Shown here piece after piece: positions 22,138 through 31,068 of a stretch of DNA of 31,068 nucleotides. This stretch comes from Schoenoplectus triqueter (lineage: Eukaryota; Streptophyta; Magnoliopsida; Poales; Cyperaceae): assembly GCA_964058805.1 (NCBI GenBank), contig CAXKVV010001271.1, forward strand, positions 1 to 31,068, written 5' to 3'. A program made the position numbers and the translations under genes. A model generated the notes under the pieces. The model searched no databases. It saw only the letters and a program-made list of their open reading frames with translations, and was not told the origin of the DNA. Positions within the stretch are counted from its first letter, which is position 1, and each line of letters begins with the position of its first letter.

Positions 22138-24264
22138 ATGGTCAGAGTTGGGTGTTCTAACGAGGTTTTCAGGCCACAATTTGTTACTGAATTACAACCT
22201 GCTGATCTCGATAAGCTGGTAATTTTTGCTGGTTCCTTTTTATAACTTTCTGGGTGATGATAGAGCATGTAGAGCTTGTATGTAGTTTTCATGATCTTGG
22301 ATTACTCTATTGAAATATTACTGCACACAAATATTGTTTCAACACATATGCAAAACTTTCTTTTTCTAGTTTCAGTACATTATATCAGTCGGCCATGATC
22401 AGCTTCAAAATAACATATTATGTAACTATATCAACCAAATCTATTTTCTCCTTTCAGAAAATTCCTTCCAAATTCATGATGTACATGGAAGATGAAAACA
22501 TGAGTCGTCCGGTTGTAAGTGTTTTGAGCCCTCTACGGAAAACTTGGATTATCAAGTTAATTCAGGATCGCTCAGAGACCTTTCTCAAATGTGGTTGGCC
22601 TGAGTTCTCCAAGTTCCACAACTTAGAGGCAGGCTTTAAGCTGGTGTTTCGGTATGAAGGCAACCTGGTTTTCACTGTGAAGGTGTTTGATTGCAATGGA
22701 TGCCTGAAAAATTACAATCAAGATGCACGGGCTAGTCCCAGGAGAACAGGATTCAGTGAGTCCAGACAGAAATCTCCAGAAAAAAGTGCAAGCGTTATGG
22801 AAGGCAAGCAAGAATACATTTTCTTTAAAATTAATGTTTTTCTTTCATCTTATTAATAAATTTTGGACAGGTTTGAGAGTTGATGATATTGTGGATCTGG
22901 ATGAGTATTCTTCTGATTCTGAGAAAGAGTAGATCAGCAGGGAGGTTGCTGGAAATGGGGACCTTTGTGTAGTTTTCCAGCTTTATAGCTGCTCTTGTTA
23001 TATGTTATCCTATTTTTTTTTTTATTTCTGGTTATGTGAGGAAGCTTTAATATGTCTTTGCTCTATTTATATCTGTGATGGGTAGTTGATGAGTATGTAA
23101 ACGTTATATAGTTTCATTTTGGTTAACCTACTCTTTGAAGTCACTACATTAAAAACATATATATCTTTTTTATTTATTTTGAAATTCATTGTTATAATTA
23201 TTGAACGTCTTGCCCCTTTACTATAACATAACATAATGTCAAATGAAACAAGACAAATAATTTCCAGAAAACACAAAGGAAGTATGGATAAATCAAATAT
23301 AGATTATTCAGATATTCTGGATCAATCCAAAACAACATCTAAACTTCAAAATTATTTCACTTTATTGAACTCTTTTCCTCTTGAGCTGAAGTGCCATCAT
23401 TTCAGCAGGCAAACATACTCAAAGAAAGCATAACCTGGTGTTGAAGAAGAAGCCTTTATGTCATGAGCGCTCCAATACTCGAAATGAATTCCAGACAACA
23501 CCGAAATCCTATGTCGAGAAGAGTGTTAAGAATGCCATTTCTACATCTCATTTAACTCATGAAAGAAGAATGAGATATTACAACATTCATAATTTCATGG
23601 TAATAATCTGTTCATTTTTATTCCTATTATTTAATTAAGTGAGGTTATCACTTTTCCAGTGAAAACCCCTCAAAATCTAGAATCTTGTAGAAAGTGGCTC
23701 CCCTTCAAAATATAAAACACTATGACTGTGACTGCAATGGTGCCGGTGCCGGTGCCGGTGATTGGATACATAGAACTATAGACTACAAAATGGTAAGTAA
23801 CTGAAAGCATAACTGCTCAACAATGTATAATAAAGAAAGGAACATTACGGTATGAAAAAAATGCCACATTATCAAGTTGACTTTCTCAAGCAAAAAGAAC
23901 CAATAATAAAATACTAGGTTTATTAGTGGCCTTTTTAGGATGGTAATTTATATTACAAAAACCATTAAAATGGAATCAATTTATATCGGCACTTGCATGT
24001 AATTAATCTTTGTTATTTCAGCCTTTTCCAAGAAAATTTGGCTCGACAGCTCCATGTAATTTGGAGAAAGGAGAGATTACAGTCAAGAATGAAAAACAAG
24101 AAACCTGGAAGATTCAGTTTAACACTACTTCTAAATACAATAGCCTTTGCAGAGGATGGAGATATTTCTGTGAGGAGAACGACATAGAAACTGGTGACAA
24201 ATGCATTTTTAAGATCACAGCCCGCAATGAAATACTCGTATGTGTCTCTAAGGCACTGAAATAA
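22138..24264 (+). CDS. Gene B: REM-type B3 protein, two-domain model
   Basis: This is a predicted nuclear B3 transcription factor and tandem paralogue of gene A. Exons 22138-22218, 22458-22803, 23406-23599 and 24022-24264 join in frame to 287 aa when the stop-bearing exon at 22871 is skipped. The first B3 domain (about residues 9-113) has VFRPQF, a phase-0 intron after DLDKL, KIPSKF, TWIIKL, CGWPEF (72-77) and FRYEG. A Lys/Arg/Ser-rich linker follows. The second B3 domain (about 195-287) has an NFM|PFPRKF intron position equal to that of gene A, then CRGWRYF and ETGDKCIF. Intron 2 starts GAAG|GCAAGC, a GC donor; other introns are GT-AG. If the exon at 22871 is included the product stops at 162 aa (exons 22138-22218, 22458-22803, 22871-22932). 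Two separate genes is a less likely reading, because the 3' exons have no start of their own. The ATG could be preceded by an acceptor at 22120, so the N-terminus is tentative. Confidence 0.72.
22871..22932 (+). other. Gene B alternative exon ending in a stop
   Basis: After the acceptor TTGGACAG, this exon joins the phase-1 end of exon 2 in frame and encodes GLRVDDIVDLDEYSSDSEKE then TAG (22930-22932). It is acidic, like gene A's exon 3. No donor before the stop restores phase 1 for the next exon at 23406. Its use would therefore give a one-B3-domain 162-aa protein. The sequence after the stop is T-rich, like a 3' untranslated region. The TAG may instead be a mutation in a formerly longer linker exon. 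Confidence 0.6.
23738..23760. repeat. (GGTGCC)n microsatellite in gene B intron
   Basis: About three to four units of GGTGCC/GCCGGT run within the last intron of gene B. This is a small GC-rich simple repeat with no coding role. Confidence 0.75.
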
Positions 24265-24815
24265 TCTTTTAAGGCACTAAAATTGATGAGGCAATTGATG
24301 TTGAATCTGTCATAATGCAAATTTTGATTCAGGTTTGCATTAATGAAATCGTCTTGTAGAAAGGCTGCTACTCATTTCAGTAATTAGACAGTAGTTGCCG
24401 CTGAATCTAAACTTTATGCCATTGCAGCAAAATTTGGACATGAACCTCTGTTTTCTCTTTATACCGTTTGCTTGTGCCGGAAACAAATTCAAGTGTTTGC
24501 TTTTCTTTTTTGGTTTAATGAACCAACTTTTTTTTCATTTATTATGAAACTGATATAAGCTTGTATTCTTGGGCTTATATAAGCTCAATTGCTCTTTGTT
24601 GCCAGCTCCGACTTGTGCAAGTGCCTTTTTTTTTGTTTAATTAAATATCGCTATAGACACCTTTCGACCTGAGTGCTTTTATAATTTTGAAATATGCTAA
24701 AATATAAACTAATCGATCATCATCTCATAATTGTCCTCAAACATGCTGCAACTCATTCAAAGCATTTTACTTTTGCTTGCATTTATTCTTATTTTTAATC
24801 AATAGATACTTGCCA
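24265..24815. other. Gene B 3' flank, no further gene seen
   Basis: This is the probable 3' untranslated region and spacer, with T-rich runs. No poly(A) site could be fixed and no other frame is supported. Confidence 0.5.
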
Positions 24816-24819
24816 TGTT

Positions 24820-25143
24820 TCAAGTCATATGATCCGCCTCAAATCCGGTTTGATTAAATTCGGATAAAAAAATCTTGAATCATACCCGTGTAAAATAATT
24901 AATTATTTTTATATAATTTTAAGTAATAAAATATTAATTAATTTATAATTAATCTTAATTAATGTATAATGAGTGTATATTTAAGCATTATTTAGTACTA
25001 AATCATAAAATTACTTTAAAAAACATAATTAATCCGGTCAGGTCGGGTTGATCCGATTCGGATTAAAAAAATTAAACTCATACCCAACCCATTTATCTTT
25101 GAGTCATATCGGATTGGATCGGATCAATAATTGACATTCATAA
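24820..25143. mobile_element. hAT MITE, TAGGGGTGTCAAT family, copy 2 (diverged)
   Basis: The core (ATTAATTTATAATTAATCTTAATTA..., TTTAGTACTAAATC, AAATTACTTTAAAAAA) and right end (AATAATTGACATTCATA) match the element at 7705-8077 in the same order. The left end has diverged and no target duplication is clear. Confidence 0.6.
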
Positions 25144-25610
25144 TCTATCATCTAAGTATTTTGTATTATCTACATGCTCATTTCTATTTTCCATTGCTAA
25201 AATTAGATGCATGAAATATTAAACAAAATTATTGAAATACATTTATAACACGTTTTATTCCATTTCTGCCAATTAAATTATACAGTTAAATTGAATTTCC
25301 TGTAAATCTTTTTGGTTGCATTTAAAGCACTATCCTTTATTTGCATTATTTAATCACTTTGTTAAATTATATATCCGTACTACTTTTTCTTTCCCTTTTC
25401 CAAATTAATTAGCTTATCAAGATTCAATGACCAAAAAAAGGGCATGAAGATTTTGCTCGTTGCCAGAGCTGACTAAGAGTGACATAACTAGTATTTCAAT
25501 TATTTCAGTTAATTAGTATCCATATGGTCTAGAGGAGCCTCTGACTTGAGTTATTTTATTATTATCAGTAGGAATGCCTACAATTTCCAGGTTTTGTATC
25601 AGTAGGAATG
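25144..25610. other. Intergenic, no gene seen
   Basis: This is AT-rich non-coding DNA. A TCTAGAGGAGCCTCT stretch near 25530 recurs just right of the hAT element (from 26225), which suggests small local duplications before the insertion. Confidence 0.4.
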
Positions 25611-25618
25611 GTCTAGAG

Positions 25619-26223
25619 TAAGGTTGCAAACGAGTCGAGTCGAGTCAAGTTGGGCTTAACTCAAGCTCGGCTCATGAAAATTCGAGTCGAGTCGAGCCGA
25701 GCTCGTGAAACGGTTCGAGCTGAAAAACCTAGCTCAAACTCGGCTCGTTACTATTCGAGCTAGCTCGTGAGTTAGCTCACGAGCCAATGCATGTGCGTTA
25801 ACTCAATTTGATATTTAGATTTAATACATCTACAAACTATAAAGTTGGTATATCTAGAAGATTGGTATGAAAATTGATACAAAATTGATATATCAACAAA
25901 CTTTTTTTTCAATGACATCTTCGCTGCATTAATTTGAATGGATGGACCAAGAAAAAACTATCGAGTCAGATATACAAATCTAATTATGAGCGAGTAAGAG
26001 ACATCTTTAAGCCGCTGACATTGTGAGATGATGAGAGAGGAGTTATCGGATTAAAGTTTGACAAAAAAAAATATAAAAACTATTTTTTATTCGAGCTAAG
26101 TCGAGCCATGAGCCGAGCCGACCCCAACTCAAACTCGGCTCAATTAACTACCGAGCCAGATTAGCTCAAGCCCGATCCGAGCCCGAGCTGAGCCACGAGC
26201 CCGAACTTTTTTGTGCAGCCCTA
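25619..26223. mobile_element. hAT element, TAGGGCTGCA family, copy 2
   Basis: It begins TAAGGTTGCAAACGAGTCGA and ends TTTTTTGTGCAGCCCTA, an inverted repeat around TAGGGCTGCAAA. It is flanked by a perfect 8-bp duplication GTCTAGAG (25611-25618 and 26224-26231). Subterminal regions are dense in GAGTCGAG/GCTCGGCTC motifs. It is non-autonomous. A degraded relative lies at 14950-15479. Confidence 0.88.
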
Positions 26224-26231
26224 GTCTAGAG

Positions 26232-26757
26232 GAGCCTCTCCTTTTCTCTTTTTATCTCTTTGTTCAATTTTGGTCTGGTCAGTTTCCTGACAAAAGAGCA
26301 ATGGCCATTTCTTTTTAGTTATTTCTTCTATTTTTATTTATTTTAACAACTAGTGTTACGACATCATTACGGCTGGATGAGAAATTTTCTTCCAACAACT
26401 GTGCCTAGTTGGCTACGCACCAAGTGTTGAGAACATGTTTACTCGCAAAAACTAAAGATATGTCACTGTTGTAGGGAACTTTTTTGAGTATCCATATTGT
26501 AAAATTTATAGTGGTGAGTTCCTCTCATATGAACAAAATAATATTACAGACATTATTTAGATTCAGAGCGATCGTTTATTATTTGAATCTGAACAACTGC
26601 AAAATTTATAGTACCACATAGGATGTGAACTCACTTTTTCTAGTTTCAATAAAACATAATCCCTTTTTATTATTTTTAAACAAAGATAGTGGTTAGTGAC
26701 ATCGGCTCAAAATAAGTGCTAAATTGTTTTGTTTCTAGCTAAGTCCGTTTTGTTTTA
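26232..26757. other. Intergenic, no gene seen
   Basis: This is non-coding DNA between two transposons. No frame or repeat with clear ends was found. Confidence 0.45.
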
Positions 26758-26766
26758 GTGTTGACA

Positions 26767-26889
26767 GGAACTTTTATTCACTACTGCTTAACACCGTGCA
26801 ACGCAACACTTGAGTCATTCAATTACTTTAAGATCGAACGGCTCACGTGCTGTCGCTCCACTGTACTGCGCAGCAGTGGATCACGATCC
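26767..26889. mobile_element. GC-rich Mutator-like MITE, copy 2 (diverged)
   Basis: The right half (GATCGAACGGCTCACGTGCT..., ending AGTGGATCACGATCC) matches the right arm of the element at 14750-14917. The left half is a decayed reverse complement beginning GGAAC. The flanks GTGTTGACA (26758-26766) and ATGTTGACA (26890-26898) form a 9-bp duplication with one mismatch. This is an older insertion of the same family. Confidence 0.72.
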
Positions 26890-26898
26890 ATGTTGACA

Positions 26899-27160
26899 GA
26901 ATATTCTACTCTAGGTCCGAAATCTGCTAGCATGGGCCTGCCTGGCGTATATCGCATCCGGGATGCACATCGTCTAACACACGGCACGGTTGCAGGCTTG
27001 CAGCGCATAGTACGACGTTTAGATTTTCAAGGGTGCATTAAGATTGATGAGGAGGAATCTCAAACTAAATCTCACAATACTCGCATATACATACGTGCCT
27101 CAATTATCAGAGGCCACATGCTAGCTGGTACAGTGTGCCTACAATACTGAGAGCTCGCCT
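26899..27160. other. Unexplained GC-richer patch
   Basis: About 260 bp of balanced base composition stands out from the AT-rich surroundings. An open frame (26758-27150) crosses it but begins inside the adjacent transposon and shows no domain I recognise. It could be a gene fragment carried from elsewhere or part of a larger element. I make no functional call. Confidence 0.3.
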
Positions 27161-27590
27161 ATAAATTTTTAAGCTCAAGCAGAATTATATATCATAACTG
27201 AAAAATAAACTTGTTCCTTTATATTTTGCTCAATGAAACTAAAAAATCCGGATATCATATAATATTATATGCTAATATTTATCTTTCAACGTTAAAAAAT
27301 TCAAAAAAATATAATTAATACATTTGAAAAATCTAACTCAGAACTGAGACAAACCACGGCAGATCCGGTCCTGCAGAGCTTGGACATAACATAATACAGT
27401 AGAGTTCTCGGCCCATATACACACGCGCACACACCCGATACGCATCAAGTGTCAATTTAACATTTATAACATGGAAAATTATGTGAGATTTAATTATTCG
27501 ATAATTTTGTAGTTTTTGTAATAAATGAGGAGCTGTTTGTCCGTACTGCTGAGGTTCCTGTTTGTGAAATAAACAAGTTATCACAATCAT
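27161..27590. other. Intergenic, no gene seen
   Basis: This is non-coding sequence leading to the Helitron. A reverse-strand open frame (27333-27590) has no recognisable domain and is probably chance. Confidence 0.4.
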
Positions 27591-27591
27591 A

Positions 27592-27966
27592 TCTATACTA
27601 TTATATAAAGCATCTAAGAATTAGAGGATCTATTTTTTATCATGATAATTTATGGTTATACCAATTTTATCCCTCAATTAGACGGATAATATTTATTTTT
27701 GATTGATCGAACGTATGTAATTGCGTCCATTGATCCTTTTTTTCTCTCCATTTCTTTCTATAGTTTTTTTATTTAGCAATCTTGTACATGTTTGGTAAGA
27801 AATTAATGATGAAAATATATATTGGAATAATTCACTTTTGTTATCATAAATTCATGAATCATTAACTTATACTGTGTAGAAAATCTCATCAATGTGATTT
27901 TTTTATCTTATAATATTTTAATCTTAAAATAAAAGAGTCTGCTGCAACGCACGGGTATATAGCTAG
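27592..27966 (+). mobile_element. Non-autonomous Helitron, copy 2
   Basis: It starts TCTATACTATTATATAAAGC after A and ends GCACGGGTATATAGCTAG before T, the Helitron-type ends seen in reverse at 1789-2258. The body shares the TTAGACGGATAATATTTATT and GATCGAACGTATGTAATTGC regions with copy 1 but is about 95 bp shorter. No coding is present. Confidence 0.78.
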
Positions 27967-28873
27967 TATCTATAAAATGTACCTCAAAGATTTTCAAAAC
28001 AAAACAAAAAAAATCGCGCTGGAACAACTACCAGACATGAATTTGCTGCAACTTTATTATTCACTAAGCAACAGCTAAATTATTATATAGTTTCTTCAAA
28101 TATATATGAATCTAGTATATAATTACTCCAATAAACATGTAATTTTTCATCATTCCAATAAATATTTATAGGATACATCTGGTTGATAATTGCATCCTTT
28201 ATTCGCACTCGTTATTTGCATTTGCATCCAATATTAAGTGTAAGCACTTTTCAAATATATATAATCTTCAACTTAAATTTTAAAATATATATTTACAACT
28301 AAAATTATTTATACTAGATATTGGTTCAATTAAATAAGGGATACAAAACTTAGATCGCCAGAATAATTTCTTACTAATTAAATATATATAATTATTGTGG
28401 TTAGTTTAACATTTTTCTGTTCATCCAACAAAATATCGTTAAAACCATCATTGAAAATTCCAAATCGCTTGATGAAAAACTGAATGACTTTGAAATATAC
28501 ACAAATTCGATAAATGCATGTTCTGCTTAAATAGGCACAAAATTGTCAAATAAATTTTCTTTCTTGAAATTTAACATTCAAAATGTCCAACTTACTATGC
28601 ATATTGCGGAACCAAATATGTAAAAATGATGAAGCTTAATGTAAATTTTAACATTTATGATGAGATTGACTTGGAAGTTTACAGAAAGTATGCACCGGGC
28701 AAGTTTTAATGAAAAATAAAAAGAAAAAATTGCAAATGACATAATTATATATTTTTATAACCCAACTTGTGAGACTAACAGCATTAACTAATTAACTGTA
28801 AAAGGATCCCCCACTATTACATCCATATATACGTGTGAATGCTTAGGTACGTACTCATAAAATTTGGATTCTA
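27967..28873. other. AT-rich intergenic, no gene seen
   Basis: About 900 bp contain no supported frame, RNA gene or element boundary. Confidence 0.5.
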
Positions 28874-28876
28874 TAA

Positions 28877-29568
28877 GGGTTAGTTTGGCAAATTAAGAAA
28901 TAGTTTTGAAATAGTGGTAATTTTGAAAGAGTGATATAATAGTATATTTTTGAAAGAGTGGTATTATTGACTATTCGGAAGAGTGAAAATATTGTTTGGT
29001 AGTTGTTAATCAGAATAGTTAAAATATAGATAATTATGATATCAATAATAATGATGATGATAATAATAGTAGTAATAATAATGATAATATAATAATAAAA
29101 AAAATAATGATCATAATCCATAATAATATAATACAAATATAAACATAATCATAATATAATAATATAATAATAAATAATTATAATATAATAATGATATAAT
29201 AATATAATATAATATAATTAATTAATAATAATAATAAAATAATAATCATAATCATGATAATAATAATAATAATAATAATAAATAATTATAATCATCATAA
29301 TAATATAATCATAATTATAATCATAATATAATAATATAATATAATATAATATAATATAATAATATAACCATAATCATAATATAATAATAATAAAATTATA
29401 ATCATAATCATAATAATATAATATAATAATAATAATAAATAATCATAATCATAATAATATAATAATAATAAATAATTATAATCATAATAATATAATCATA
29501 TTTATAATTATAATATAATAATATAATACTAAAATCATAATTATTATAATATAGTACCAAACAAAACC
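28877..29568. mobile_element. Tourist-like MITE swollen by AAT microsatellite
   Basis: The ends GGGTTAGTTTGGCA and (reverse complement of the right) GGTTTTGTTTGGTA form an inverted repeat of the kind known for PIF/Harbinger-type Tourist elements. They are flanked by TAA on both sides (28874-28876 and 29569-29571), the expected 3-bp duplication. About 500 bp of the interior (29035-29545) is AAT/ATAAT repeat. Open frames on the minus strand here are products of the repeat. Confidence 0.65.
29035..29545. repeat. (AAT)n / (AATAT)n low-complexity tract
   Basis: A long impure run of AAT, ATAATAT and AATCAT units extends for about 510 bp. It is likely to be length-variable. It lies inside the Tourist-like element. 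Confidence 0.9.
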
Positions 29569-29834
29569 TAAATATGGAAGGTCGCAAATCAGAAAAGTTT
29601 CTCACAAGTACCTAATTAGAAAATTATAGCATCGTTTAATGAAGTCAAAATAGATGTAGCTGACTCTATTGGAATTGAAGTTTTGATCATATATGAAATA
29701 CTTTGTATATATTAACTTAATTATTAAGCATTAATTAACTGAACAGCGTTACTGTGTATGTAGTCGGAATTCTCCTTAAAATTGTTTAGCTCAGTTCTAA
29801 CGAATTGGTTCTTTCACAAATCATGTCAAAAGTC
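29569..29834. other. Intergenic, no gene seen
   Basis: This is short AT-rich spacer between two elements, with nothing supported. Confidence 0.5.
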
Positions 29835-30087
29835 TAAAGGTGACAGAATCCGACCTGATCAGAGAAACTCGTCTAATTTGTCCGGATTTGAACCCAATCT
29901 AATTTGATTTAAAAAAAATCAAACTAATTCGACTCGACCTGAATCCGACTTGTCCCAACCCTATCCGAGATCAAATGATATTTAATCCAATCAAAATCTA
30001 TTAAAGATCTAAAAAAACACAATATGTAAATTAACCCGATCCGACCTTGACCCGAATCTGATCCGATCCGCACAATTACCACCTCTA
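29835..30087. mobile_element. hAT-like MITE, TAGAGGTGG-ended
   Basis: The left end TAAAGGTGACAGAATCCGAC and the right end, reverse complemented TAGAGGTGGTAATTGTGCGG, are similar. Both subterminal regions carry GACTCGACC, CCGATCC and CCGACC motifs like the other hAT elements in this window. No target duplication was found. Confidence 0.5.
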
Positions 30088-30225
30088 CGCTTCCGGTACA
30101 AGATTATAATCTCCTCTATGATTAATTTAATCAATTCTGAATTAAGTTTTCCACTATGTTGATCAGCTCACGCTCTTTCTTTTCAAAAAGTTATCCACTT
30201 TGTTGATATTAGCTCAATCTCAAGC

Positions 30226-30390
30226 ATGCCGAATGATAAACATAAACTTTCGGACACATATAGTGCTGTAATTTGCTGGTATGTATGGAAGGAACGCAAC
30301 AGGAGGACTTTTACAGGCGAGAGGAACCCGCCATGGCTGCTGGTTGACGAGACAGTGCGTGAAATCGAGAGTTGGTATAAGCACTGCTAG
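30226..30390 (+). pseudogene. LINE-type reverse transcriptase C-terminal fragment
   Basis: A frame ending at TAG (30388-30390) reads ...AVICWYVWKERNRRTF, then TGERNPPWLLVDETVREIES and WYKHC. The W-x-[VI]-W-K-E-R-N-R-R-x-F signature is typical of the C-terminal region after the reverse transcriptase in plant LINE ORF2 proteins and related domesticated copies. Nothing upstream (the hAT element lies within 140 bp) extends it, so it is a truncated fragment. No poly-A tail is evident just downstream. Confidence 0.6.
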
Positions 30391-31068
30391 TGAGTTTTGA
30401 GCTTAAATGTTTCAGATAAATAAGGGAAGGAACATGTTAGAATATTTAGTATTAATTATTTAATTTAGGTAAATCTATAGAATTTTATCTTAATTATTTT
30501 TTGATTTACGTATTAATTATTTTTCTTATCTCTTGTAATCCTGTATTATAAATATGTAATATGTAATTTGAGAATAGAATATTTTTTACATTTAATATTA
30601 TATTTTTATTTTTGAATTTAAAATACCTATCTAACCGTTCAAAATTAATCTCAAAATTAAAACATATTTAAATACCAAATTTCATTGTGGCTCAATTTCG
30701 GTTTCCAAATTAAAGCATTTTTTTTCGGTTTCCTATGAAGGCACAATTTCATTCTGGCCCCAATAAAACATTGAAATTTGGGGATGCCTGGACGAATTTA
30801 AGATTTTGTGGGGAAAGAAGTAAAATTGTTTCTTTAAATTTTAATATCGTCTACAGAAGCGGCGCTGGAAGTGGTTTGACAATTCTATATAGTTTACTGT
30901 TCTGATTCTTCAGAAACCTTCTCTGCAATAAAGATCTTTACCAGCTTTTAGTTTAAACTTTTGTAAAAGAAATTCAACATGCTTAAGAATCCATTACTCG
31001 TACATGACAAGAAGGGGCAGTAAGTGCTAATAGACGAGGATTTACCGGGCTAATGAGAGACCATGATC
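30391..31068. other. Intergenic to window end, no gene seen
   Basis: This is AT-rich sequence becoming slightly more balanced near the end. No supported frame was found. A gene beyond the edge cannot be excluded. Confidence 0.45.

Noticed and set aside
23236..23433. Separate small gene starting at 23236
   Set aside because: Its frame differs from the B3 exon at 23406-23599, which has a phase-compatible acceptor and matches gene A exon 5. The upstream frame has no domain and is probably intron.
26758..27150. 130-aa open frame
   Set aside because: It begins in the target duplication of a Mutator-like MITE, runs through it, and shows no recognisable domain. The start and the first 40 or so residues are transposon sequence.
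28855..29605. Minus-strand frames rich in Ile and Tyr
   Set aside because: They are translations of the AAT microsatellite and are not genes.

Overview
This is AT-rich nuclear DNA from a flowering plant, most likely a eudicot. The evidence is two intron-containing genes for plant-specific B3 DNA-binding proteins of the REM (REPRODUCTIVE MERISTEM) type, in a background dense with small plant DNA transposons. I cannot name the species. All exon models here were built by hand from reading frame, splice signals and comparison of the two genes, with no transcript or database evidence.

Layout. Bases 1-9,200 hold no intact gene. They contain a hAT-like element rich in TTAACGG motifs, a reverse-strand non-autonomous Helitron, a 412-bp Mutator-like foldback element with palindromes inside it, a decayed coiled-coil coding relic, and several further small elements. 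Gene A (B3) runs from a probable non-coding leader exon near 9,300 to its stop at 13,182. Bases 13,600-16,980 carry a second, mostly destroyed copy of the B3 duplication unit. It consists of conserved flanking sequence and a short relic of a B3 exon-intron junction, broken up by hAT and Mutator-like insertions. Bases 17,000-20,700 are gene-poor. Gene B (B3) lies at 22,138-24,264 and is preceded by flanking sequence homologous to that downstream of gene A. Bases 24,300-31,068 again hold only mobile-element debris: hAT elements, a second Mutator-like foldback, a forward-strand Helitron, a Tourist-like element filled with AAT microsatellite, and a LINE-type C-terminal fragment.

The genes. A and B are same-strand tandem paralogues, and with the relic between them they make three units of a local B3 cluster. 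Both encode an N-terminal B3 domain, an acidic then basic linker, and a C-terminal B3 domain, with matching intron positions and phases. Gene B is unusual. Its second intron appears to use a GC donor, and the next exon ends in a stop codon. It may therefore make a one-domain 162-aa protein, or a two-domain 287-aa protein when that exon is skipped. I found no operon-like or defence-like system. The notable biology is the B3 cluster's birth and decay and a well-preserved series of non-autonomous transposons with readable target-site duplications.
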